Assembly: GCF_029227915.1 (NCBI RefSeq)
Contig: NC_079875.1
Coordinates: 25,554,001 to 25,618,000, forward strand
DNA: 64,000 bases
DNA from: Hydractinia symbiolongicarpus
Taxonomy: Eukaryota > Cnidaria > Hydrozoa > Anthoathecata > Hydractiniidae
Reading direction: 5' to 3'
A program made the translations under genes and the position numbers. Each line of letters opens with the position of its first letter. Positions within the stretch are counted from its first letter, which is position 1. Shown here piece by piece: positions 56,039-64,000 of the stretch. The notes under the pieces are model-generated. The model worked only from the letters and a program-made list of their open reading frames with translations. It was not told the DNA's origin and made no database searches.

Positions 56039-57444
56039 ATGGCTCCGAAGCAGCAGCAGAAGACTACGAAACGTAAGCAAAATACCTCTTCTGTCAATGC
56101 TATAACTGTGAATGAGTTAGAGAACTTGCTATAAGCATTATGGAGAGCGCCAATAAAGACCACGCGCATCCAGTGAATACGGAGAAAAAGGAACCTGCTG
56201 TTGTTTCGAACGATGTTGTTGATTTTAATGCCCTAGAAAATAATGCTATACCTGAGGAAGTGATAAGTAGCAATGACGAAGAAAAAACAGGTACGTGGAC
56301 TGTAACCCCCATAAAAAATTATCAGAACGAAGGCCCCAATGCTTCATCATTTGTTGAAAGAAGTCCAGCTTTTGGGGTGGTGGGAAAGAAAAAACGGAAA
56401 CTGTCTTCCCTTAAACTGAGACGCCAAAAAATCTCAAATTCAAATTTCAACCCAAAAGCATTTGCCGATGAAATGAAATCATACCTAAAAAATGAACTTG
56501 CAACTTTTGCCAAGACTCAGCAGTTTACCTCTGCTAACGCTGTAAACAAGCAAATTTCGTCGCCGTTAAGTCCGCCATCTTTGTCCCCTATCGTTAGTTC
56601 TTTTCCGGCTCCCGGTTCTCTGGAACCAACATCAACCAATGATGGCGTGTTGGTAGCGGGTATGTCCAATATTGCCCCTGCGTGCGAGTCTGCTCCTCCA
56701 GTTCTTTTGCTTCCTCCGCTTCTCTTGCTCCCTCTGGAAGCTCATTGCCTGCTATCCCCAAGCGAGTTTAGGAAAAAATTAGGACAGGTGAATATGTCAA
56801 CTTCGATCTTCTTTTGTCTCCTGGCCTGAATTCTTCTTCATCTGCCCTTTCCTTCCTGGCTATGGACGATGCAGGAGAGTTTGATTTAAGAATTGGGGAG
56901 ATGGATGGTAGGCCAACTGTGTCGCTTAATCAAAAAAGCTTTAATAAGTCTAGGGTTAAGGACTTCCATTCTTGGTGTTTGGCATGGTCAAATTATTTTA
57001 TGTGTCTGTTGCATTATCCAGCTAGCAGGTTTGGCTCACATTGCTTTACCTGCCGGAAAGAGGGACATTTTGCCAGCAACTGCCCCTCTGGTTCTCGGCA
57101 AACTGGGGACACAAGGTTTCGGAATGCCTCCCGCTCGTGGGGTAATGGACAGCGGGCAGGTTGGTGTTACAGATACAATAACGGCCTACCTTGCAGAGAA
57201 GATACTTGCCACTTCGTTCACAGATGCACTTTGTGTGACAGGATGCACCCATCCCCCCGCTGTTCACTCTGGCGCTCTGCACCAAGTCCCAAGTAATTTT
57301 TTTCCAGTTGTAAGGCCTGTTTCCACACCCATCAATGTGAATATTTTGGAGTCCTTGCTTGCAGGACACCCAAATAGATTAATTGTAAATTTTATTGTTT
57401 CCGGCTTTAAATTTGGTTTTAAATTGGGTTTGACTGCTCACTAG
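56039..57444 (+). pseudogene. YR-retrotransposon Gag-like ORF remnants
   Basis: A start (MAPKQQQKTTKRK) at 56039 is followed by a stop and frame change near 56130. The main frame runs 56140-56829 with a lysine-rich stretch. A second frame (56814-57296) contains the zinc knuckle C-x2-C-x4-H-x4-C (CFTCRKEGHFASNC) and, further on, C-x5-C-x3-H-x2-C-type ligands ending in H-P-S-P-R-C. A third frame to 57444 carries TPINVNILESLLAGHPNR, the segment that precedes RT in Ngaro-type polyproteins. These fragments would have been one protein. Confidence 0.7.
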
Positions 57445-57473
57445 CCTCTAGTGATTCTAACAATAAGTCTTCG

Positions 57474-58871
57474 GTGATCCATGCTCATAAGGTATCAGGA
57501 GCAATTTCAAAAAAGTTGGATCGTGGGCATACAGTTGGACCTTTTGATTTACCACCGCTTCCAGGTTTCCACTGTTCGCCTCTGGGTGCAGCACCCAAAA
57601 AAGATGGTACTGTAAGGGTGGTCTTAGACCTCTCATCACCCAGAGGCTCCTCAGTAAATGATGGCATATCGAGAGAGGATTACTCAGTCTCATATTCATC
57701 CTTTGATGATGTGGTAGAGATGGTCAAAAGAATGGGCAAGAATTGTTACATGGCAAAACTTGATATCAAACACGCCTTTAGACTCTGTCCAGTCCATCCT
57801 GATGACTGGCATCTACTAGGATATAAGTGGCAAGGGAGGTATTTTTTTGATGTAGTTTTACCATTTGGTGGACGCTATTCGCCTTACATATTTAATACTT
57901 TTGCAGATTTATTAAACTTTATCTTACATTTTGTAGCAATGATCAATGAGTTACTGCATTATCTTGATGACTTCATTACTGCGGCGTTACAAAAAAATGA
58001 ATGCCAGTATTTGGTTGACCTCATCAAGAATGTCTTTAAGGTTATTGCACTCGATAAAGTAGTGGGTCCATCTCAGGTTATAACCTATCTGGGCATACAA
58101 ATTGACACTGTTAATTTTGTAATACGTCTGCCTTAAGATAAGTTTGATGCCTTGATGGTCACTTTAAAAGGGTGGCTCACCAAGAAAAAATGTAAGAAGA
58201 GGGAGCTTTTGTCTCTTATAGGCTCACTTTCATTTGCCTGTAAAGTGGTAAAATGTGGCCGTATCTTCCTACGGCGCTTGATTGATCTAGCATCTACGGT
58301 TAAACACTTAAATTACCACATCACTATCACCTCTGAATCTAGGAAGGACATCGAGTGGTGGTGTGCATTTCTTCCAACGTGGAACGGAATAGCTATTATT
58401 CACACAGAAACTCTCTACTCATCGTCCCTTCAGTTGTTTACTGATGCATCAGTTATTGGGCTCGGTGGATTTTATGGTGGGAAATGGTTTTCAATAGAAT
58501 TAGGCCATGCCCTGCAGCATAGCATTTCCTATTATGAGTTACTGGCAATTGTTGTGGCTGTTTTTTGTTGGGGTGTTGAATGGAGGAATAAACAAGTCAT
58601 AATTTTCACAGATAACCAGGCTGTTGTTCAGATATGGTGTAGCGGCTCATGTAAATGCCCACACATCATGAACTTGGTCAGGAAATTGTTTTTCTTTCTT
58701 GCACAACGTAACATAAACTTGTTGTTACGTCATATTGAGGGTCAGTTTAACGTTTATGCAGATCTTCTTTCTCGCTTACAGGTGCAACTATTCAAGACCA
58801 AGTGTCCAGACGCACTAGCAGAACCCTCTCCATTACCTCAATCAGTGTTGGAAGTCTTGAAGACGAACTGA
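57474..58871 (+). pseudogene. YR-retrotransposon reverse transcriptase and RNase H, one stop
   Basis: The frame opens at 57474 with RT motifs in order: PKKDGTVRVVLDLS, KLDIKHAFRLCPVH (motif A), PFGGRYSP (motif B) and LLHYLDDF (motif C). A TAA at 58134-58136 interrupts after the RT. The same frame then carries RNase H: FTDASVIGLGGFY, Y-Y-E-L-L-A and IFTDNQAVV, with all expected acidic positions. Unlike the DIRS copies of the array, the catalytic RT core is complete, so only the stop blocks the protein. Confidence 0.8.
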
Positions 58872-59827
58872 GGTGTTACTTTACTGCTGCTCTTGCTCCA
58901 AACACTAGACGAACTTATTTATCTGGCCACCGTAGTTATGTTCGTTTCTGCAAAAGCCTGCATATCGCACCATATCCTGCAGTTGAACCCACCTTGCAAC
59001 TCTATGTTACCTTCCTAGCTCGCTGCGTTACATATAACACTATTAAAGTGTATTTATCCGCAATTCAATACCAAAGTGTAGTCCTTGGCTTCTTCACACA
59101 AATTTATACAATGCGTCGCCTCTACTATGTCGTGCGTAGTATTCGCAGATCACACCCACATCAACGTTTAAGACGTCTACCAATCACCCCCGTTCATTTG
59201 CGGGATATGCTGCGATTTGTTGGCCAATCAGGGTTGAAGCCTATAGATAAACTATTGTGCCGTGCCCTGATCCTACTTGCGTTCTTCGGTCTTCTTCGCG
59301 TTTCTGAATATGTGTCACCATCAGTTAAAACATTTGATGCCTCTGTAAATCTCATGGCCACAGATATTATTATTGACTCGGACTCTAACATAGCAACTGT
59401 TAATATAAAGTGTTCCAAAACTGATCCATTTTGAATGGGTTTCAAAATTCGCTTGGTTCGTATTGGCGGTGAGCTCTGTCCAGTAGCTGCTTTAGAAAAT
59501 TACCTTCTCCTTCGCGATACAACGCAAGGTCCATTGTTTGTTTTACATTGCGGCGACTCTGTTACCAGAAAATAAATGTCTTCCTTCATAAAAATTAGTT
59601 TACCACTTCACGTTGATCTTAATACACATAGTTTTCGCATTGGAGGTGCTTCTGCAGTAGCGTCATGTGGCATTCCGGACTCAGCTATTAAAATCATTGG
59701 GAGATGGTCTAGTGACTGCTATAGACGATATATCCACCTATCTGATAGGGCTATGATAGAATGTTTCTCTCGGATTGCAGGACTCAACGGCATCACGAAA
59801 ATTTGGTACATTACGTCCACATATTGA
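58802..59827 (+). pseudogene. YR-retrotransposon tyrosine recombinase, two stops
   Basis: Overlaps the RNase H end in another frame. The N-terminal domain contains APNTRRTYLSGHRSYVRFC. The catalytic arginine is in GLLRVSEY. A TGA (59432-59434) and a TAA (about 59573-59575) interrupt. The same frame then shows H-S-F-R (the HxxR box), I-I-G-R-W and the tyrosine in C-Y-R-R-Y-I. The order and spacing fit tyrosine recombinases of Ngaro/Crypton type. Confidence 0.8.
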
Positions 59828-60120
59828 ATATATAATATTGTTTAGCAGTCTTATCCACACATCTATATGTTTGCTAACTATACCCCTCCTAACACTTTTC
59901 AGAGTTCTATTGTCGATTATTTAAAACTTCGCCGCTCACTGTTATCAGCTTCTGCCACTAACAATTGATAGTGCTATTACTGCTATAACTCTAAATTAAA
60001 GTACAATCTTTATTCATTGATTTTGTATTATTGACAGCAATTGTAGTTATTATTTGTCAATTTAAAGTTGTGTATTATCAGATTTTGAAGGTTAGCTAAT
60101 AACATGATGGATCGCAAAAT
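59828..60120. other. 3' region after the recombinase
   Basis: AT-rich, with no gene. It probably includes the 3' end of the element. Confidence 0.4.
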
Positions 60121-60121
60121 T

Positions 60122-60209
<88 letters not shown>
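60121..60209. repeat. (ATT)n microsatellite
   Basis: About 29 uninterrupted ATT/TTA triplets. Confidence 0.98.
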
Positions 60210-60779
60210 ACATATTTATACAGGTTTACATCTTCAGTATGATATAATATATCTGCACTGTTATCAACGAGTGACCTGTTAAAACAAAAATAAACAAAGT
60301 AAACAAAGAGCCAAAAATTGTTTTTTGTTTTTAAACAATATATATAAAATTATGAGAATGTTAGAAAAAAAGAAAGAAAAGAAAATAAGAATCAAATAGC
60401 AGACTATGAACAGAAAAATTAGCAAAAATAAGAATTAGGAAAAAATTTGAGTTTAGGATTTAAACTTCACAACATTAGAAATCAGAGAAACAATAGCGTA
60501 TCTCCGAGACACCCTGTAACGTATAGGATCAAGCTAAGGTAAGTTGCCAAAATCGAATTTGAAAAATAGGATTCTAAATTCACAAAGCCTTGTAGCTACA
60601 GGGTATCTCAGCAAAAAAATAATCAAGCTAAGGTAAGGGACCTAGAACTCACTTTGTTTCAAAAACTTTTTAAAATTTATCATACTCTTTTCTTCCCTGA
60701 TATTAGAGGGGAGACTATTAAAAACTAAAGCTCCTTGATAATTGATGATGAGGTGACAAAACAGCTAGCTGTAATGATA
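60210..60779. other. no gene recognised
   Basis: A-rich sequence with many short homopolymers. A pair of related stretches ending GGATTCTAAATTC and GGATTTAAACTTC is near 60460 and 60570. No function assigned. Confidence 0.4.
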
Positions 60780-61548
60780 TTTCTTGTCTAATGACAGCTG
60801 GTTCTACTATAGTTAGAGGTTGCAACCCTCTAGAGATTTTTCAAAAAAGCAAAATCCCCCTTTTTGCAAGGATTTCCTAAAAACATTGACCGTAAAAGGC
60901 AGAAAAATACAACAGCGACAGAACACAACACTAAAAAAATAAATATTAAAGCAATTCAAAATGAATTGAATAGGTACAAATGAGATAAATAAAACTTATC
61001 ATAACGTGAATATCCTTAAACGGATAAATTTAAAATTATTCTTTAGAGAATGTGTTTAAGAAGCAAACAACTATCTGCGCGCCAGGACTTGTGACCCTGG
61101 CTGTAGCTTTCCACATGTGTTATGGAGCTCCAACACTTAGCCTTACACAGATAATTGTTGCTGTGGACCTGCCTAATGACAGTACCAGCCTGTCATAACT
61201 GGGGTAATATGCGTGGGCGTAACACCACGAAGACCAGATAAGAAAATGTAACCCCCTTGCAAAGCTTCTTCTAAAATAACTAAGGGCAGCAGGATTGTCA
61301 ATCCTGAAAGCAAAGTGAGCAAACTCTGCCTCCCTACTGGACTGGGGTAATAAGTGGGATCGTTAAACCCAAAGACAAGATATGATATCAAGCCCCCTTG
61401 CTGTGCTACTTACATTGTCTCTATACAAAGAGAGGAGTGAGCAAACTCCGGTTTCACGGTGCACTGACCAGCATAAATCAGCTGGGGTAAATAAAACCGC
61501 TAGGGTCATGGATTCCCTCCCCCATTTGTTGTGTGACATACAAATAAG
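60780..61548 (-). mobile_element. 3' flank of the large RLE-LINE copy
   Basis: On the minus strand this follows the stop codon of the LINE ORF. Parts match the other two copies: 61078-61260 matches 9805-9960 reversed, 61270-61400 matches 54240-54350, and 60820-60900 matches 10110-10180 reversed. Three GGGTAATA-containing blocks (61203, 61345, 61484) look like an internal triplication. The exact 3' terminus is unknown. Confidence 0.7.
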
Positions 61549-63807
61549 CTAACTTCTGGAAAAGAAAAGTATGTATGACGAAGAATTATTCAAGTGGAAT
61601 GTGTCTACTTGAGAAATACAGCGATCGTTGCATTTGAACCAGGTGTTTTGTTGGTCCTTAATGAAGGCCCAGTAATGACCTGCTTTTAATGTACCTGAGT
61701 GGTTAATGGTAGCAACCAAGTTATACTTGTTGTTGAAAGACACATCGTCAGTTGGGTGAGATGCTACCTTTAAGACATGATGTTTTTTAGGCAAGCAATT
61801 GACTAACTTGTTGTCTTTAAAAGAAGACCCATTTACTGATGTGTATCTTAACAATTGTACAACAAGGAAGTCGCCGCAATTAGAAATCTGAGTTTCAATT
61901 GTGGCCTCTTGATGCGATGAACACTGGGGGCAGAACCACTTGTTGTCACCTAGAAGTTCTTGAGGTTGTAAAAATTTGTTAAAAGAGTCTGCTATTGACT
62001 TACACGTTGGTAAAATTAAAATTGAATCCTTTTGCTCCCTGGAAGTGGAGAAACAACAGGATTTGCATGACGTTGTTGTGGTCACAGTTACAGACAGTAG
62101 ATTGTCAACCAAAGGGGAAGATCCAATAATTTCGTCAAAAACAACTTGAAGGATCTCGGGCACATCTTGTTGGTGATTGTGATAAAACGCGTTATTGTTA
62201 AGAGCATGCATTCTGTTTTGCAGTGCTCGTAAGAAATTGGAAGGATCAATTGGTGAACGAGAACGATTCAGTAGTGACATATTTAGGACTATAGACTTTA
62301 CTAGAGGAGATGACAAAGAGGACTCTGATGGTAATTGAGACCAAAGTCTTGGAAGAACCGTTAATGCTTGCAAAATGGAGTTTGCGTAGCATGTGTTCCC
62401 CTTGTTTATCAAACCAGCGTGAACGATGCTCACCTTTTGTTTAAGTTCCTGGCTAAGGTTATGGTGTTCCGTGGGTTTTGGCATGTCAGAGATGGCTGAA
62501 GATGGACTTTTAATGGATTTGGTAACAGACGAGGATTTTTCATGAGGTATACTATCCTTTGGTCGTGGCAATGTTGGCGGACTGCAGTGCGTAAGATCTT
62601 GTGACCAATGTGGTGAGTCTCGTGCAATCCAAATGCAAAAGGATGCTTTCATGCTTATATCGCCAAGCTTGCGGGCGGTTAAAAACGCAGATTTGCTAGC
62701 GAAACCGAGGCTTTTTAGACAGCAAGTTAGAGACCTTGAAGAGTAGCCCCTAGCACCCACTTCTACTGCAAAAAGATGCGGAAACCACCCGTTGCTACGT
62801 ATTACCTCGACCAAAGGGAAGTATTTGGAAAGCTTGGTGGAATGCCAGGATCCCATGTTTTCCTCACAAGGACAAGTAAGTTCAATAATGATGATGCGCT
62901 TAGAACAATTTGAGTATATTACAATGTCTGGCCTGAGGGATGTGATCGCAATATGGCCAGGAAACACAAATCCTTCATTCAGATCTGCTAACAACACCCA
63001 GTCACTAGCATGGTGGAATAGACCAGTTGGTTTTGATCTTTTAGCGGAGGAATAACTACCTGCTTTTACAAATGACACTTTAAGGTGCTTTTTCGTTTCC
63101 GGGACAACTTCAGATAAAAAACGCTGTAGACTTAACAGGAGCCCGCGAAGCACAGCATCGTGTCGGAAAGTGAACCTTCCTTGTGATAGAGCAACCTTGC
63201 AAGCGCCTAAAACATGCGCTGTTGTACATACTTGTTTGGAACATAAGGCACAAGCAGATTCAGTACAAACGTTCCAGCGCTTTAAATTGCTAGGTGAGGG
63301 AAGAACATCGTAAGTAGAAGCAAGACAGAAGGAAAGCAAGTGTGGGGACATGGCAAAAATGGACTTCCAAGATAGATCGTTTTTTGTGTAATTTTCCCAT
63401 CTCGTCCACTGACCCTGCACTTGCAACTGCAATGCTCTACCCATGTTGCCTTCCTCATCGATATCTTTAGCTGTGTTCGATATTAATTTACGATACGCAT
63501 AGCACTGTTTTGAAATCGGAATTTTGAAAGATTTGTTGATCCCTAGGCCTGCTTTTCCATACTGGGGAGTTCCCACGACTGACTTTATTTTCACCTCTGC
63601 CTCTGCTGTTCTTACTGCGTTGTCCACTTTCCACATGCCAACTTTCAAAGTAGGTGCACTGTTAGACACAAGAGGATCTTTGGAGTCGCGTAAAAGTAAA
63701 TGACCACTTATTTTAGAGCATGTAAGCAATGACGTCAAGCTCTTAATTGGCATTGGACAAGGCGAGCAGGAGCTATATAGGCAAATATTTGACGTGGAAT
63801 TGTGCAT
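61549..63807 (-). CDS. RLE-LINE C-terminal polyprotein fused to a C19 (USP) deubiquitinase
   Basis: A 752-codon frame without stops. Residues 1-160 match the stretch after the RT in R2/NeSL-like LINEs (AEAEVKIKSVVG...GKAGLG). A zinc-knuckle region has C181, C186, C189, C194, H198 and C203. The restriction-like endonuclease follows: RPDIVIYS (D294) and RIIIIELTCPCE (E309). It cuts target DNA for reverse transcription. After a serine-rich linker (about 405-455) a C19 peptidase appears: Cys box GLINKGNTCYANS (C473), HQQDVPEIL (545-553), zinc pairs C581/C584 and C626/C629, and His box LKAGHYWAF (H711) with W-x3-N-D (727-728). All catalytic positions of a ubiquitin hydrolase are present. The first methionine is not the true start, since the protein continues from RT sequence upstream. 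Confidence 0.85.
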   Translation of the reverse strand: MHNSTSNICLYSSCSPCPMPIKSLTSLLTCSKISGHLLLRDSKDPLVSNSAPTLKVGMWKVDNAVRTAEAEVKIKSVVGTPQYGKAGLGINKSFKIPISKQCYAYRKLISNTAKDIDEEGNMGRALQLQVQGQWTRWENYTKNDLSWKSIFAMSPHLLSFCLASTYDVLPSPSNLKRWNVCTESACALCSKQVCTTAHVLGACKVALSQGRFTFRHDAVLRGLLLSLQRFLSEVVPETKKHLKVSFVKAGSYSSAKRSKPTGLFHHASDWVLLADLNEGFVFPGHIAITSLRPDIVIYSNCSKRIIIIELTCPCEENMGSWHSTKLSKYFPLVEVIRSNGWFPHLFAVEVGARGYSSRSLTCCLKSLGFASKSAFLTARKLGDISMKASFCIWIARDSPHWSQDLTHCSPPTLPRPKDSIPHEKSSSVTKSIKSPSSAISDMPKPTEHHNLSQELKQKVSIVHAGLINKGNTCYANSILQALTVLPRLWSQLPSESSLSSPLVKSIVLNMSLLNRSRSPIDPSNFLRALQNRMHALNNNAFYHNHQQDVPEILQVVFDEIIGSSPLVDNLLSVTVTTTTSCKSCCFSTSREQKDSILILPTCKSIADSFNKFLQPQELLGDNKWFCPQCSSHQEATIETQISNCGDFLVVQLLRYTSVNGSSFKDNKLVNCLPKKHHVLKVASHPTDDVSFNNKYNLVATINHSGTLKAGHYWAFIKDQQNTWFKCNDRCISQVDTFHLNNSSSYILFFSRS

Positions 63808-64000
63808 TTTCTAATAAAAGTTGATATCTTCTGCTCCAGCCTTGTAACCCGAGATATTGGAACTTCATAAATAAGAATTGGCCATTGGATTCGAGGAATT
63901 AGAAGGTTTGGCAAAATCCATAGTTTTTGGGTCCCTTTGAAACACGAACCGTTTATGATTGTAAGACCGGTTATTAGCTTATTATCTAGCTCGTCGATTG
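63808..64000 (-). pseudogene. end of the RLE-LINE reverse transcriptase, cut by the window edge
   Basis: From the right edge down to about 63808, one minus-strand frame is open and reads KLWILPNLLIPRIQWPILIYEVP and then LEQKISTFIRK, typical of the RT thumb in this LINE group. Near 63800 the homology passes into the frame of the 752-codon ORF, so there is a one-base frameshift. The RT catalytic core would lie beyond 64000. Confidence 0.7.

Larger units (their letters stand above)
56039..59827 (+). mobile_element. decayed Ngaro/Pat-like tyrosine-recombinase retrotransposon
   Basis: Gag with zinc knuckles, RT, RNase H and tyrosine recombinase follow in order on one strand, the layout of YR retrotransposons. 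Frames break at least five times. This element is clearly different from the DIRS-like element of the array. No terminal repeats were found, so the edges are the coding limits. Confidence 0.8.

Noticed and set aside
60028-60213. Minus-strand ORF of asparagine repeats
   Set aside because: It is the ATT microsatellite read as protein.

Overview
The window looks like repeat-dense DNA from an animal nuclear genome. It is AT-rich, uses the standard code, has GT-AG introns, and holds many eukaryotic transposon classes: Tigger/pogo, Tc1-like, CACTA-like, two kinds of tyrosine-recombinase retrotransposon, an APE-type LINE fragment, a restriction-like-endonuclease (RLE) LINE and a tRNA-derived SINE. 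The mixture suggests an early-branching animal such as a cnidarian; that is an impression, not a measurement. I see no convincing ordinary host gene. Nearly all coding sequence belongs to mobile elements.

Layout. 1-5570: a decayed multi-exon gene (or old element) with two broken PHD fingers and a deubiquitinase-like segment. 5855-6512: tandem repeats of about 52 bp, then a short-motif cluster. 6600-9419: a complete Tigger-type DNA transposon with TA target duplication, an intact 535-aa DDE transposase and a divergent second ORF resembling a HIRAN domain. 9800-11255: three older fragments (RLE-LINE 3' end, APE-LINE, Tc1-like transposase). 11535-11743: eight copies of a 10-bp motif in two opposed blocks beside the C-terminal end of a Rep gene.

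11841-53770: a head-to-tail array of a unit of about 6.96 kb. Each unit carries (i) on the minus strand a HUH-endonuclease/SF3-helicase Rep gene of CRESS/parvovirus type, (ii) on the plus strand a DIRS-like retrotransposon bounded by inverted repeats of about 65 bp, and (iii) a 1.5-kb tail with short unassigned ORFs. Units 1-4 span the whole unit. Unit 5 is cut off by a CACTA-like element (42303-49645) and unit 6 is truncated and internally deleted. Every Rep copy has the same in-frame stop and every full DIRS copy lacks the same part of the reverse transcriptase. The array was therefore most likely multiplied as DNA after both elements had lost function. Only unit 1 keeps the full Rep C-terminus and the 10-bp motif cluster.

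The CACTA-like element carries a tnp2-type transposase ORF and a ten-exon DUF4806-type gene whose splice phases all agree. Its right tip appears to have been lost in a deletion that also removed array sequence.

53771-64000: a 5'-truncated RLE-LINE copy, a SINE, a decayed Ngaro/Pat-like tyrosine-recombinase retrotransposon (56039-59827), an ATT microsatellite, and a second RLE-LINE copy whose ORF continues from the RLE domain into a complete-looking C19 (USP) deubiquitinase domain. That LINE copy runs off the right edge.

Most unusual points: the Rep + DIRS composite array with motif repeats beside rep, the LINE-encoded C19 deubiquitinase, the Tigger passenger ORF and the intact DUF4806 partner gene.
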